DNA of 64,000 nt from Neostapfia colusana (GCA_030760725.1 JASWHV010000005.1:28033241-28097240); one strand, 5' to 3'; shown: positions 11,739-25,286, counted from the stretch's first letter. Notes: generated from the sequence alone by a model not told the origin. Numbers and translations are program-made.

Positions 11739-14700
11739 TTACCCGTGTTGAGAAGCCATGAACTCCGGGTAATTTGAGCGAAGGAACTCCTCGCTCTCCC
11801 ACGTCGCTTCCTCAGTGGTGTGGTTGCTCCAGAGGATCTTGTAGAACCACAACGTTCTGCTACGCGTGGTTCGGGCTTTCTCATCAAGAATTTCCACCGG
11901 ATACTCATCATAGGTCAAATCCGGTTTCAACTCGCCGATGTCTTCGGTAGGAACAGCAGCTGTATGCTTCAAGCATGTTTGCAGTTGCGAAACATGGAAA
12001 ACATCATGGACACCAGCCAGAGATGCCGTTAGCTCCAATTGATACGCTGCTGGTCCGCACTTCTCGGTGATAGCGTAGGGTCCAATAAAACGGGGAGCGA
12101 GCTTCCCCTTCACACCGAACCGGTGCACGCCCTTCATCGGAGACACGCGGAGGTACATGTGTTCCCCAACGTCGAAGTGCAACGGTCTACGCCTCTTATC
12201 AGCGTAGCTCTTCTGTCGGGATTGAGCGGCCTTCAAATTGGCTTGAATGGTCCGAACGCGCTCTTCGGCGTCGTTCACCACATCAACCCCGAATGTGACC
12301 CTTTCACCGGACTCGCACCGATTTAGTGGGGTGCGGCATTTGCGACCGTAGAGAGCTTCGTAGGGTGCCATCTTGATACTCGCCTGATAGCCGTTGTTGT
12401 ACGAGAATTCCGCCAATGGTAGGTGATCATCCCAGTTCCTACCATGGTGGATGGCACATGCTCTCAACATGTCTTCTAATACTTGGTTCACCCTCTCTGT
12501 TTGCCCATCTGTCTGAGGGTGATAAGCGGAGCTCCTGATCAACTTATTACCCAATGCAGCGTGTAGCTGCTCCCAAAAGCGAGATACAAATAATGCACCT
12601 CGTTCTGAGACGATGGTCTTGGGTACCCCGTATAGGCATAGAATCTTCGCTATGTACAGCTCCGCATATTTGCCGGCATTGTAACGTGTATTCACCGGGA
12701 TGAAGTGAGCCGTCTTGGTTAACCGATCAACGATTACCCATATGGAATCATGCTTGTTGGATGTTAGGGGTAATCCCACAATGAAATCCATGCTCACATC
12801 TTCCCATTTCCATGCCGGGATCTTCAGGGGTTGCAACAGCCCTGATTTCTTCATGTGATCAGCTTTCACTCGTCGGCACGTATCACACTCGGATACGTAC
12901 TTCGCTACCTCCCGCTTCATCCGTGTCCACCAAAATTTCTTTTTCAAAATCTTGGTACATCTTGTTGCTGCCCGGATGAATGGAGTATTTGGACAAGTGA
13001 GCTTCATCGAGGATCTTTTTCCTCAACTCCATGTCCCGGGGTACGACTATGCGGTCGTTGAACCACAGCGTCCCCTCATCATCCTTCCGGAAACATTTGA
13101 TCTCTCCGTTGTCTATCCGTCTCCGGAGATGTGCCACGCCTTTATCATTTTTCTGAGCTGCAATGATGTCCTCCCTTGTGGGAGGGATGAGGGCAAGGTT
13201 GTACAGCGATCCATAAGGAACCAAGTATAAACTTGGCTTTTCCTCCTCCACCGGTGTAATGGTGAGGTGATGGACATGCGATTTCCAACTCAGCGCGTCG
13301 GCAACCACATTTGCCTTGCCGGGGTGGTAATGAATCTCAATTTCATAATCTTTGATCAATTCTAACCACCTCCGTTGCCTCATGTTCAGCTCCTTCTGGG
13401 TGAAAATATATTTCAAGCTCTTGTGGTCGGTGTAGAGATGCACCAAGTTCCCCAGGAGATAGTGCCTCCACATTTTTAGCGCCAACACTATGGCAGCAAG
13501 CTCAAGGTCATGAGTGGGATAATGCTGCTCATGGTTCTGAAGTTGGCTTGAGCCAATGCGACCACACGTCCTTCCTGCATCAACACGCAGCCAAGCCCAA
13601 TACCGGACGCGTCACAATACACGTCGAAGGGCTTTGTTGTATCCGGCTGAGCTAAGACCGGGGCTGTGGTGAGATGCTTCACCAATGCTCGGAACGCTCC
13701 TTCACATGCCGTGTTCCAAACATATTTCGTCCCCTTCTTCAGCAACTCCGTCATCGGCTTAGCAAGCTTGGAGAAACTTGGAATGAATCTCCGGTAGTAT
13801 CCCGCTAACCCGAGGAAGCTTCTGACTTCATGAACTGAAGTGGGAGCTTTCCATTTCAGCACTTGCTCTATTTTGCTTGGGTCAACCGCAATGCCTTCCG
13901 CTGAGATGATATGTCCCAAGAATGGCACTTGGCTGATCCAAAACTCGCATTTGCTGAACTTGGCATAGAGCTTATGGTCTCGCAATCATTGAAGAACGAT
14001 ACTCAAGTGTTCGGCATGTTCGGCTTCTGTCTTGGAGTAAACCAAGATATCGTCGATGAACACTACCACGAATTTGTCCAGCTCCGGCATGAACACCGAG
14101 TTCATGAGATACATGAAATGGGCTGGAGCGTTTGTGAGACCAAAAGACATGACGAGATATTCATATAGTCCATATCTCATCGAGAAGGCCGTCTTTGGAA
14201 TATCCTCCACCCGGATTTTAATCTGGTGATATCCAGAGCGAAGGTCCATCTTGGAGAATACACTTGCACCCACAAGTTGATCAAATAATATGTCGATGCG
14301 GGGCAGTGGGTACTTATTCTTGATGGTGACGGCGTTGAGCGGCCGGTAATCCACACACAGCCTCACGGTTTCATCCTTCTTCACGAACAGCACCGAGCAT
14401 CCCCAAGGCGAGGAACTCGGCCTAATGAAACCCTTGCTCGACAGATCATTGAGCTGTTCTTTCAGTTCAGCCAGCTCATTTGGAGCCATCTTGTATGGTC
14501 TCCGTGATATGGGCGTAGTCCCGGGTGCGAGCTCGATCTTGAACTCGACATCCCGCTCAGGTGGCATGCCCGGAAGATCATCCGGGAACACGTCGGGGTA
14601 CTCCCGGACTAAAGGGATGTCTTCTAACTTGAGAGCTTCAGCGTTATTAATTGCTAAAATTTCCCGGACTGGCATGTCTAACACCATGGAATGCGGACGG

Positions 14701-16268
14701 CGGAATGGAGAATTTAAGTGAACCGTCCGTGTCCGAGTCTCTAGGACAGCGCCATGGTATTGTAGCCACGACGTCCCTAAGATTGCATCAATCTTTTGTC
14801 CCATAAGGATTATCAAGGTGGTGGGATATAGTTTCCCACCTAAGCACAGAGATGCCTTTGGAATCATCATATTAGCTGAAATCTTCCCTCCCGGTGAGCA
14901 GATCATATAAGTGCAGTCGGTTGGGAAGACTTGCATTTGATGCTTAGCCACATAGGATGCACTTATAAAGCTGTGGGTTGCACCAGAATCAAATAATATG
15001 ACGATGGCTTGCTTGTTGAGAGTAAACGTACCCGCCAGCACGTTGTCTCCCTCTGGGGCGTCCTCATTGTCGAGGTTGCGGACACCCCCAGTCCGCTGAC
15101 CAACCTTCTTCACCGGAGGTCGGCCTCGAGCACCGCCCTGGAACTGGGCTTGCCCGCTGCTCTGCTGCCCCTGGGGACAGTCCTTCGCGAAGTGGCCTGC
15201 CTGGCCACACGTGAAGCAGGTGAAACGGGGCGGTCCCCCGCTGATCGGTGGACGGAATCCCGGGGCGCGTTGTGGCAGTGGAAACGCCCGGGGTGCCGTC
15301 TGCTGCTGCTGCTGCTGTCTTGGTGGTGGCATCGGCGGTCGGAACAGGGGTGCTTGGAACGAACGTCCCCCGAACTGTTGAGGCCGCGCCGGTGGTCGCC
15401 ACTGCTGCCCGGATGGTGTCCTGTACACCATACGGTACTTCCTGGGAGCGCCACTCCCACCGCTGGGTGGAGCGCTACGCTTCCGCTGCTCAGCTGCCAA
15501 CTCCAGCTGAGCGTCCTCTTGCATAATCGCGGCATTGACTAAGTCGTTGAATGTGCCGCGATTCCACTGCACGAGATGTGTCTTCATCTCGGGGTGTAAC
15601 CCCCGATAGAAGTGTTCCCGCTTCTTCTCTTTAGTGGAGATATAATCTGACGCGTATTGCGCCAGATGGTTGAAGGCACGGGAGTAGTCATGGGCACTCC
15701 TCCCGCCCTGCTTCAGTTCCAAGAATTCTTGGAACTTCCTCTTCATTATTCCGGGAGGAATGTGATAGGCGCGGAACGCCTCCCGGAACTCTTGCCATTC
15801 CACGGCATGGCCAGCCGGACGTGAGGCGACATAATTCGCCCACCATGCACCAGCGGCACCGTGGAGTTGCTGCGCTGCGAACAGAGTCTTCTGCCGCTCC
15901 GTACATTGGAGCAGCCCGAACTTGGACTCGATGGTCCACAGCCAGTTGTCCGCCTCCAGTGGTTCTTCGGCTTCGGTGAACACTGGAGGGTGCGTACTCA
16001 TGAAATCCGAGTACGACACTTCACAGGGCTCACGAGGCCCTCGCTCTGGACGTCCCCCCGCCTGGGACGTATTCTGCACGATCGTGCGGAGCAGATCGGT
16101 CTGCTCCTCACGACCACCCGCTAGTGCCGCTATCACATCTGCTAGAGTAAGCGGAGGCGGTGGTGGTGGCTGCTGCTGCAGGGTGCTGTCGTAGGACGGT
16201 GGCTGGGAGTCATCGCCTCCCTGTTGGCTAGAGCCACCAACCTCGTGCGTGGTCCTAGTACGAACCAT
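11739..16268 (-). pseudogene. C1 gag-pol polyprotein, broken
   Basis: The start chosen is ATG at 16268 (MVRTRTT), since the same start is conserved in C2; the longer frame to 16475 is leader read-through. Order: a low-complexity Q/P N-terminus, the gag core (roughly residues 70-250), a polyQ tract before residue 324, a CCHC knuckle [14 protein letters not shown] (15179-15220), protease DSGATHSF (14982-14990 for DSG), RT with FIDDI (14046-14060), RNase H, an integrase with finger and core, and a chromodomain-like tail with EEATWE, ending at 11739. Damage: an in-frame TGA at about 13986-13988 after SIVLQ in RT, a one-base loss near 13550 in RNase H, and an extra T near 12950 before the integrase finger. 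The product would be a capsid, protease, RT and integrase precursor for cytoplasmic particles, but this copy cannot make it whole. Confidence 0.9.
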
Positions 16269-18099
16269 CTGCAACCACATGACAATAATCATCAGCCCCG
16301 CAACATTTTGCATGCAGTCCCATAAAAATAGGCGTAAAAACATAATGACAATAAAACACGCGATACATCTCGTAAGTAGATAATGTAATAACTTTGCACA
16401 AGCTACACCATTACCAGACCAAACAAAAGCTAGTTTAATCCAACTTGATGAACCTCCACTTTGTAAGCTCACCATAACTAGGTTTGGTCACTACGAGATA
16501 TTACTATCGCTTAGTCATCACGTATACCACCCTTAGGGTACAACACCCTCTCCAATGAGTTCAACTGTCATTCTTCTGTCCGAATGACCAGTTTCTACCT
16601 ATTCCAACTTTTGATCTGGTTCTGGGCATCTTCATGACTCAAGCTGAACACCAAAGTTAAAGTTAACTTCAGTATCTTTCCAACGAGTATTCATTTGCCC
16701 CCAGATCAGCTTTTGTTAAAAAGTTATGCCAATTCAAAGTCAGCAAAATTTCTGGAAGAATTTTAACAGCACCTCCCTTGGAAGTGGCTGTTTTCCACCA
16801 TGGTTTCCACTGAAATCTGTGCTGAAATTTCAGAAACTTTGAATTGCAAAGATGTAACACATGATCTACCCTTTCCAAGGATGTATCATATGAAAATTTT
16901 TTATTTTTCTACTGGGAGTTATGTTTGAAAAACAGAACAGTTCAGAGAATGTTTTACTCTGTCCTTGTTCTGGACAGCTTACATTTCTCTGGGATTTAAG
17001 CCATCTTAAGGTGTGTTTCAGCTCTGGGAGTCTACAACAAAGTTGTAGAGTACTTGAATACCTTTCCATAACTATATAGCACATCTCCCTGGGCTAAAAG
17101 ACCTGTGAGTTATGCCCTGTTGAAGATCAGCAAACTTGCTGGCCAAAACAGAGCACTCTGCTTTTCATACTTTTGGCTATACTGCTCAACTATCCCATTC
17201 CTATACCCAACAAGGGTCCTAAATGTTAAACCTATAGATTTTTACTTCCTTGTTATCAATATTTTCATGCATATGCCTACAATATCACGGTACTACATTC
17301 CTCACAAAAGAAAATCCTAACCGGACTATACCGGCATATACGTCTCAAGTGTGGCACTAAACGGTCTCTCGCATACGTTTTCTACACGGATACATACGTG
17401 GTTAGTACCTGCAGAAGACCACACAATAATGGTGCACTCAATGGTTGGTTTCATTTCAGGCAGGATCATATTTGAAATTAAATACAAACGCCCGTATCAT
17501 TGTCATACGGCCGTCCTTGAGTTAGGTCACGTCTCAAGGTACGTGATCGTGTTTCAACACCACACGACGGGGAACCCGAGTATATCATGGACGGGTCGTC
17601 ACGGTTGGGAATGTTATCAACCCAACAGATACCACCTACTGCCCTGCAGGGCACGCCGATGGCAAGCGCTGCGTATGTCCTCCTGGGCTATTTCCAGATG
17701 AACACACTCTCGCGTTACTGACCACGCGATGGGGTCTCCACTTACTTGCCTAATGCACGCTAGGGATCAGCGTTTCATATGAACTCAGGGACATGAAGAG
17801 TCCAAGAGGTTCATATTGACGTCTCACACCAAGCTGTGAGATCAATCCCTGAACCACGTTCCTCGTCAGGGGGAGCTAACCGAAATTGAACCGCTTTCGG
17901 TGGCGTTCCTTACCATTCTTACCAGAGCGTAGATGCGTCGTTACATAATTAAAATTGAGAATTATAACACATAGGTTAGTCTTTGCCACTTTAAGTAACT
18001 ATGCTATTATAGTCCTTACTTGGGCAACTACCGACTCCTCACCGTAATCCTAAGTTTTCCCACAATATAGTCCTTAAGTACTGTGCTATCCCCAATGCA
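16269..18099 (-). other. C1 untranslated leader between primer site and gag
   Basis: About 1.83 kb with no long ORF. C2 has a homologous leader of nearly the same length (60810-62641). Only short sense ORFs occur, for example 17084-16866 (72 codons), which has a partial counterpart at 61825-62010 in C2. Unlike A2 and B there is no extra ORF upstream of gag. I assign no function beyond a probable 5' leader containing packaging signals. Confidence 0.7.
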
Positions 18100-18111
18100 G
18101 CTCTGATACCA
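18100..18111 (-). other. C1 primer-binding site (tRNA-iMet)
   Basis: The minus-strand sequence TGGTATCAGAGC matches the 3' end complement of plant initiator Met-tRNA and lies 3 nt inside the 5' LTR. It primes first-strand cDNA synthesis. Confidence 0.92.
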
Positions 18112-18114
18112 GGC

Positions 18115-21100
18115 TGTGGCGGACCGGAATCCGCTCATCCATGATCGCAGAGGGTGGTGCCGCGCGATGCGACACCCGACAGCACACGTCATAAGAACAC
18201 ATTATATTACATGGGAAAACAAACTGAATGTACAAAATAGTACACTTCTCAGTTACAAACTAGGGTCTTTTATTACACAGCGGAAGTTTCTTTTATACAA
18301 CTCACGCCCGCCTACCTAGCAAAAGTGGTTGCCCAGCCCTAGGGCAACCCACACTAGCTGCACTCCTCAGCTCAGCGCGGCGTGTATGGCTCCCACTCAG
18401 CCGTGGTCCCCGACGGAGGGTAACCCTCGCCGGTGGACACGTACTCCGAGTCCGTGGGTGGCTCCTCACCTGAAAAACACTTAAGCAGCAACCGTGAGCA
18501 CGAGGGCTCAGCAAGGCTTAACCGACTCACCTAAGCATGAAACTCTACATGAGGTGTACCATGACTTAGGATAGCAATGTTGCAGCAAATGGACACGCCT
18601 ACAAGTTCATCCTTAGTTCACCCTTTTAGCAACAAGTTAACGGTTCATGAAGCTGAAATTTAGTGAGCAATATTTGGTGGCACACATGTAGCAATACAAT
18701 TATGTCATAACAGCAATATGGAATCATAACATTTCATTCATTAGTCTATGTTACGACGCAGTAAACAAGCGGTACTCGTCACTGCAAGGGACGGCGAATC
18801 GACTCGATATACACCTGCAGGGAAACCCAAAGAGCACGTCACGTACACCCACCCGTGGAGCTGCACAGCACACTCACTCGATGTCGTACGGGACAACCTT
18901 TCACCCAACAGCCCAAACGTCGAACCGGTCGCACCGAAACGAGCAGGAGGTTCCCCACACGGAGCATCTCTCTATGTCCGTTGGCAGATTTCCACCTTGC
19001 TGCCCTCAACCTACACCTATAAATCGGTGTGCTATGCCTCGACGCCCGGATATTTAGGCTACATCGGTTTATCGGGGCCCATATATCCAATATGCCTTCG
19101 GTACGTTCAATACTTGTTCAGCAGGGCCGCACACGGATCGGTCCTCAATCGACACGGGCAGGGCTGCGCACACAAGACTTCCTCTTGCTGCGCCCTAACC
19201 CCTGCCTAGTCTCATTTTCATTACTAAAGTGATCTCACATCACTCAACCGAACCCGTGTGTCCCAAGCCTATCTCGCGAGTAGATTCCAACTACTCGCCT
19301 TGTACCGAAGTCCTATGATTCATTAAGCATAGCCTGTCTACTCGAGGTCTTAGACACTACCCTCACTCTTTTAGGAACCTTTGGTTATGCAATTGGGGTT
19401 CCATTCATCCTACACCTAATGCACAATCATACTTCACATGACTCATGTAAACAAAGTAAAACTTATGAAAGGGTTAATGCCAACCGGGGCTTGCCTTGTT
19501 GCTTCTGGTCAGTAGTTAGCTCTTCTTCCGGAAGGAGGACGTCCAGCACTTCTGGAGTCTCTTCTTCAGTGACTACACGTTTAATGAAATACGATATGTA
19601 AATTTAAATGCAATGTGTGAACTTGAATACATAATTGCTAATAACTCTAGCTAGCCCTTCCCTTTGGTCCTAAAATATTTATGGTGGATTGGTAGGGTCC
19701 TAACCAGATTCTTGACCAAGTTTCATTTGAAACAAAATTCATTTGAACCTTGTACAAATAAAAGCCCATTTGGTCAATATTTGAGCCTCTGAATAATTCC
19801 AGGCGTTTTCATGGCTCCAACTATTACTTTCTGTAAACTAGACTTTAATGTGGTTCTAATGGAGTTGGTTTCATGTCATTTGAAGAATTCTACAGAAATT
19901 AATGCCCTAATTAGGATTTGAGAAAATCTGAAAAATGTTTCTGTACATTTTTCTATTTTCTCTGGGAAGTTCTCTTAATCACCCCATTAGGGTAACTAAA
20001 TGAACTTGGACGAGTCTTAAAATTTTATTGGGATTCAGGGATTTTCAATGGAACCTCTCAGCCAAATTTCAGAATTTTTCATAAAGTAGTTCTCCAGATA
20101 AAATTCCCAACAGTTTAAACTTCAAGGATTTAATTCTGGAAAACTATTCACTTTCATGAGCTGAATTTGGTATTTCTGGAAATTACTCAGAATTCTGAGT
20201 TCAGCAAAATTTGGTTCATCGAATTTGGAGTTCCCTAGACAAAGTTCTATGCATTTGAAGTTTGAACTAAAACTGGAAATTCCAAAAATGTTTAAATCCT
20301 GCGGGTGGGTCCCACTCTTCGAGCCGGCCCACTCAGAATGCGGCCACACTGCGGCCCACGGGGTTTTACCCGTGCTGCCGCACCGAATCCTGGCCGTAAA
20401 CCGATCCTCGCGTGAGATCAGAGGCTGACCGGTGGACCCGGCCTCCCTTCGTCTACCTCGCGCCCTCCCGCAGCTCCCGCGGCGGCGCTTCGCCGGAGCG
20501 CTCGCCGCCGGGCGTTTCACCGCCCAACCTTCGACGAAACTTACCGCCTGTGCCTAACTTGACTCGGAGAACACACTGGTGCCCTCACCGGAGCTCGGCA
20601 ATGGCCGGAACTATGCCCGCGACGGTGACAAAGCCTCCCTCTACTCCGGCGACGTCGCCCAGGCTACTCCGGGCCTTATTTCTCAAGCGGTTTGCTCCTA
20701 CAGCTCCGCCGTGGCATGCTGGGCACGGATATGAGCTCGGTTGGCCATGGAACTGGCCTGAACTAGGACCTCACCATCGACCTAGGCCCGATATCGGCTG
20801 TTGCTCGAAAAACTTGGATATCAGCGCAAAGACTCGACGGTTTTCGATGGTTTTAGATCCTAGATGGCCGTGGGGACGTGTAGAACATGTGCTCGGCTGG
20901 GTTTACGCGGTGCAGGACCGATCGCCGTGAATTTCAGAATGTCTTCTTACTTGTTTTTGTTGAACACTGAGGACTAGACGGGGAAATACTCCCCCTACAA
21001 AGCATGGAAGAGGGTAGGGTCTTCACCGTGAGTTCGAGCAGTCCCCGCCGCGTATCTTTGCTGTTGAGCTCCGGTCGCGAGGTCGCCTGGATCAACGGCG

Positions 21101-21460
21101 CGACGAGGAGCCGAGGGGAGCGGCGGGTGCTGATTTTCGTTTCGGGTGGGAACAAGCAGAGCGGAGGAGATGAAGTCGGCACACGTGGGCTGCGGACTTT
21201 AACCGCGTCGGGCACGTGTGCGCTCGGTCACCGAGCAGGAGGTGGCGCCGGATTGAGTCGGTCGGCCGCCGGGGATCGTGCTGGCGCGCGCGTGAGGCCT
21301 CGGCCAAGGGAAAAATCAACCGAGGAGACTTCAGTCTGAAGTCTGCTGACATGTGGGCCTCCCCCCTAATTCTTTTTCCAAATTTTGTCAATTCTGGGGT
21401 GCCAAAATATCCTCAGCTACTCACAATTTTTTTGCAAGTCCCTTTTCTTGGGCTTTTACA
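18115..21460 (-). repeat. C1 5' LTR, with a 514-bp U3 deletion
   Basis: The plus-strand ends are TGTGGCGGACC and GGCTTTTACA. At 21425-21431 it passes directly from CTCACAA into TTTTTTTGCAAG, whereas the 3' LTR has an additional 514 bp (11128-11641) there. Otherwise the two LTRs are colinear, with many scattered substitutions, so C1 is clearly older than B. An antisense ORF (18748-19209, 153 codons) is shared with C2 but is probably not a gene. Confidence 0.92.
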
Positions 21461-21465
21461 TTGGG
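21461..21465. repeat. C1 target-site duplication, right (TTGGG)
   Basis: Matches 4367-4371; A1 coding sequence resumes here with GAGTCTATCACTATGAGG, as in intact family A copies. Confidence 0.93.
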
Positions 21466-21867
21466 AGTCTATCACTATGAGGTTTGCAGCAAATACTACC
21501 CCATTGATGTCTAGATTCACCTTGGGATACACTTGTCTTGTTCTTATTTCTCCCCCTGGAGAGTTCACTGCTAACATATGAGTCATTTGTGTTGTTGCTA
21601 GATCATGCTTCTTAACAAATCCTTGAGCAAGGAATGAGTGGGTAGCACCAGAATCGAACAATAGGGTTGCAATGTGTAAATTTGCAGAGAACTTACCAAT
21701 TACCACGTCAGGTGCCTCTTGCGCTTCCTCCATGGTCACGTGGTTCACCCGTCCTCGCATCACATTCTGCTGCTGTGGCTGCATAGGCTTCTTCTTTGGG
21801 CAGTTATGAGCGTAGTGCACCACTTCACCACAGTTGAAGCATTGCACCCCAACTTTAGGTGCCTGGC
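21466..21867 (-). pseudogene. A1 gag C-terminus and protease fragment
   Basis: The minus-strand reading contains a zinc knuckle CFNCGEVVHYAHNC, in which one usual glycine is V, followed by [16 protein letters not shown] and the protease motif DSGATHSF, colinear with A2 and B. It joins the pol half at 1328-4371 across C1 and is cut at 21867 by the A2 insertion. The frame from 21910 that includes it begins inside the A2 LTR and is chimeric. The remaining upstream gag is absent from the window because of the recombination at 34412/34413. Confidence 0.88.
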
Positions 21868-24800
21868 TGTCACACCCGGTTTTTCCGAAGAACAACCAAG
21901 TGAATATCACATGTATGCCAGGATCATTTTCTCATACATGTGATGACAAATAGTGAAGCATCATTTATTACAAGCCAGGTGTCGAATATAAATAAGTCTT
22001 ACATAGCATATGTCTCGATGGACAATAATAAGTTCATAAAATAGCAGCGGAATATTTATTCTCGTGGGCTCCGTCACAGGCGTTGCCCGGGGGACTCCAT
22101 GAACCTAGGAACCTTCTTCGGGTCCAAAGTCTTGATCATTAAACACCACTTCATTATCTTGACCTGAGCAGCAATATAAACCAACAAATATGCAAGGTTG
22201 AGTACCGATGGTACTCAGCAAGTGTGGGAAAGTTATGTCATGCATGGCTAGAGCAAGGAGAGGTTGAACTCATGGTTATAGCACTACACAATTAATACCT
22301 ATCACCTTAGCTTATTAAACACCTACATTACTACACAGGTGAAATGGTCCCAAACTCCCATCCCATCATCATAATCAAATAACCATAACATCATTTCCAA
22401 TGTTAAGCTCCCTGCTTAACATTCTTAACTTCCAAAACCATCACTCCTCTAATCATGAATAAGTCCAAGCCGCTCTTGACCGTGAGCACGGCTGTCATGA
22501 CAGTTTTGACTCTGCAGAGTTTGCACCACTGTACCCACATGTAGTGATTTCATCCCCCGTTGCCGGGTGGACTAAAAGAACCTCCATTATGCCAGTGGCT
22601 ACGAACCACATTCACACTTCCCAGGTGTGTAGCCAGGATATCACTACGAAGCCTTTACAAAGGGATTCCCGACGAGCGTGGGCCCACTGAGGTTTCACCC
22701 CTAACAGCATACAAGAGGCTCCAACCCCGCTGCAGTGGTCCCCTCTTGAGCCTTGCGGTTCATATGGTAGTCCAGCTGACACCTATTCCCCGCACCATCC
22801 AACACACCCATACTACGCCAGGGATACACCTAATTAATTGGCCAAGCTGCCCCATCTCAGCATGTGGTTGGCACAGTAAAGCCAGGTTACATGCTCCATG
22901 AACCGGTCCTTAGGATCCAGGCAAGTACTAAACACAAACCCTAGTCTCGTGCACCCAGCACCAACCAAAACATCCAACTTGCCTTGATCCCTACATCTAC
23001 ATAACTCATAACATCTCATTCAAGAGTATGGTAAATAAACTGATGATCTCATATCCCAAATATCCCACTCTAAGCATGGCTAAGCATATGCATAATAATA
23101 AATTACATGATAAAATGAATCCCAACCCAAGCTACAAGGAAACAAGGTAATGCAATTCTAGGGAAACATCCTAGCATGGGTTCCATATTTTCAATTGACA
23201 ATGCAAATAATTCTATCTACACATCCTAGTATAGGAACAAAGTGGTCAAGGACACTTGCCTCCTTCCTGCTGCTCTTGGAATGGGTAGTCCTGATCTTGG
23301 AAAGGAAGTTCTTGCTCTGGAGCAGATTCTACTCATACCATCACACATAGCAAAAGAAAACAACAAGTCATAAGACATAGTTCACACTTCCACTTCATAC
23401 AAACCACACATTCACATTTATGAAAGCCATTCACAATTCTATGTGTTGTGGTTACTCTATGTGTTTTGATTTTTGGCTTACATGCACTTTTAAACATGTT
23501 TATATGATTTCTACTTTTGTATTCACATTTATGTTTGCATACTATATATGAGTTTCCAATTTAAATAAATTCCTTACATTCAATTACTACACCCTTTTAG
23601 CTACCAAGTATGCATGAAAGGTATTTTCCTACTCCATATATGTCTTCAGACCTTCTACCGACCCTAAACTGAATTCTTTGGATTTTAGAAACTTTATTTA
23701 TCATTTTCTAGTTATTCATACCTAGCTTGCTATATTTTCAGATTTATTTCCTATGCCTAAATGTGAACTTTATTATGAAAATAGTAAGACACCTCATCTA
23801 AACAGCATAGGTTTTGGGTCTAAAATATTAAATAATATATTTTTGAACTTCTCCTCTGATGTGAACTATTTTACATTTATTTTACTAATTTTCATAATTA
23901 TTCTCTACTTAAAAATATGTCCCTATATCTAATAAATGTGAATAATCAATTTAACAGATTCATTTCAGCCAAAAATCTATTTTTATCTCACTCCAAAGTT
24001 TTCCAAGTACAAGGAAAGTTTTTAATTTGAATTTACAATGTGTTTGTCCCATATTTTAAATTTTAAACACTAAACACATATTCAAATTCCTAAATTTAAT
24101 ATCACATAGGGTTAAAAAGGTAAACTCACCCCACTACAGGGTCTATTATATTATTTTAAGAATTTCCAGGGGTCTAACTACACATAACAGAGGGGTTTTC
24201 CTAATTTTTATTAAGTCCAGGGGCTAAAACTGGTTTTTAAATGAATTTACATGATTTTCTGAAGTTCCAGGGGCTAGATTAGAAGTTTCCGGGCTAGCTC
24301 GTATTTTCCGAGAACCCCAGGGGGTAGCGCGTAAGAATTCGAGCCTTTATAACGCGGGGCTGACGTGGACCGTCCAATTTAAAACAGACGGCTGAGATTA
24401 TAACGTCGAACCGGTACGCGGGGATTTAAATTCTACCGTGCGATTTAAAATAGACGGCGCACAAGCGGCCACGTCGCTCTGATCGAGCGCGGGCGGCGCT
24501 GCCCGGCGGCGCACGGCGGCGGGAGGCGGCGATCTCGCTGGAGAGTTTCGGATCTTCGTCAGTTCTTCCTAAACTATGATTTTATGACATAGATCGGTGG
24601 AGGGGAGGTCGGGGATCTCACCTCGGGGGTTTTCTTGAGCTCGGAGGTCCTGGAAAGCGATCGGCGACGAGGTCCGAGGTGAATTCACAGCGAGGCTCAT
24701 CGGCGCTGTGTTTGAACCGCAAACCACCGAGTTTTCTGCACCTGCGAGGTTTCCCGGAGGCGGTGGATCAAGACCAGTGAGTTAGATCAGAATTCCCGAG

Positions 24801-25286
24801 CGAAGATCGAGCAGAATTCGCCGGAGAAGCTCGGGTTCTCACCGGAGAGAAAAATGGCGGATCGTGGGGAAAAACGGGACGATGCCGGGGCTTATATAGA
24901 CGGGGGGGGGGGGGCGTGTTAGTTTAGATCGAGTTGGAGTCCTTCGAAACCAGAATCCGGGCGGAAATCCGGTCGGTTAAGATCGCGCGTGCGTGGGGAA
25001 ACAGTCCCGGGTTCGGACGAGCGGGAGGTCGGGGATGACAGGTGGGTCAGCCTGTCTGTGAGAGGGAAATGGTGCGCGGCTGCGGGCTGGCGCGGGGTTT
25101 GGGTGGGTCGGCTGGAGGGTTTCGGCCCACTGGCCAGGAAGGTTTGTTTTTTTTCTTTTTCTTTTTCTTTTTCATTTCTGTTTTGAGTTTAATTTGAATT
25201 CCAGATTGAATTTGAATTTTTGCAACACATGCAATACGTCCAAAAAATTTTAAATTCCCCTCTTGACAGGATTTTGGGGTGTTACA
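21868..25286 (-). repeat. A2 3' LTR
   Basis: A 3419-bp LTR from TGTCACACCC to GGGTGTTACA, matching A4, B and 31097-34412. It includes the hairpin at 21907-21943, an antisense 113-codon ORF (22560-22901), a TATATAA box (24891-24900, minus) and a run of 13 G at 24902-24914. There is no gene of its own. Confidence 0.93.
24891..24900 (-). promoter_or_regulatory. TATA box of the A2 3' LTR
   Basis: The minus strand reads TCTATATAAG, a canonical plant TATA box about 390 bp from the U3 end, in the same position as in A4 and B. Confidence 0.65.

Larger units (their letters stand above)
4372..21460 (-). mobile_element. C1: full-length Ty3/Gypsy (Tekay-like) element carrying a solo-LTR insertion
   Basis: Seen: a minus-strand element with 3' LTR 4372-11672 (split by A4), PPT 11673-11684, gag-pol 11739-16268, leader 16269-18099, primer site 18100-18111 and 5' LTR 18115-21460, flanked by TTGGG on both sides. 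It entered A1 between protease and RT. The gag-pol frame has one nonsense codon and two single-base frameshifts. The left LTR without A4 is 3860 bp; the right LTR is 3346 bp because of one 514-bp deletion. Known: an initiator-Met tRNA primer and an integrase ending in a chromodomain-like module suit chromoviruses. The Tekay assignment is inference. C2 in this window belongs to the same family. Confidence 0.9.

Noticed and set aside
15009..15542. 177-codon plus-strand ORF over C1 gag
   Set aside because: Antisense shadow of GC-rich, low-complexity gag; the similar frame at 62585-63034 is the C2 counterpart.
18100..18111. Possible tRNA gene at the Met-tRNA-like sequence
   Set aside because: Only the 12-nt primer-site complement is present at each site; there is no cloverleaf or A/B box.
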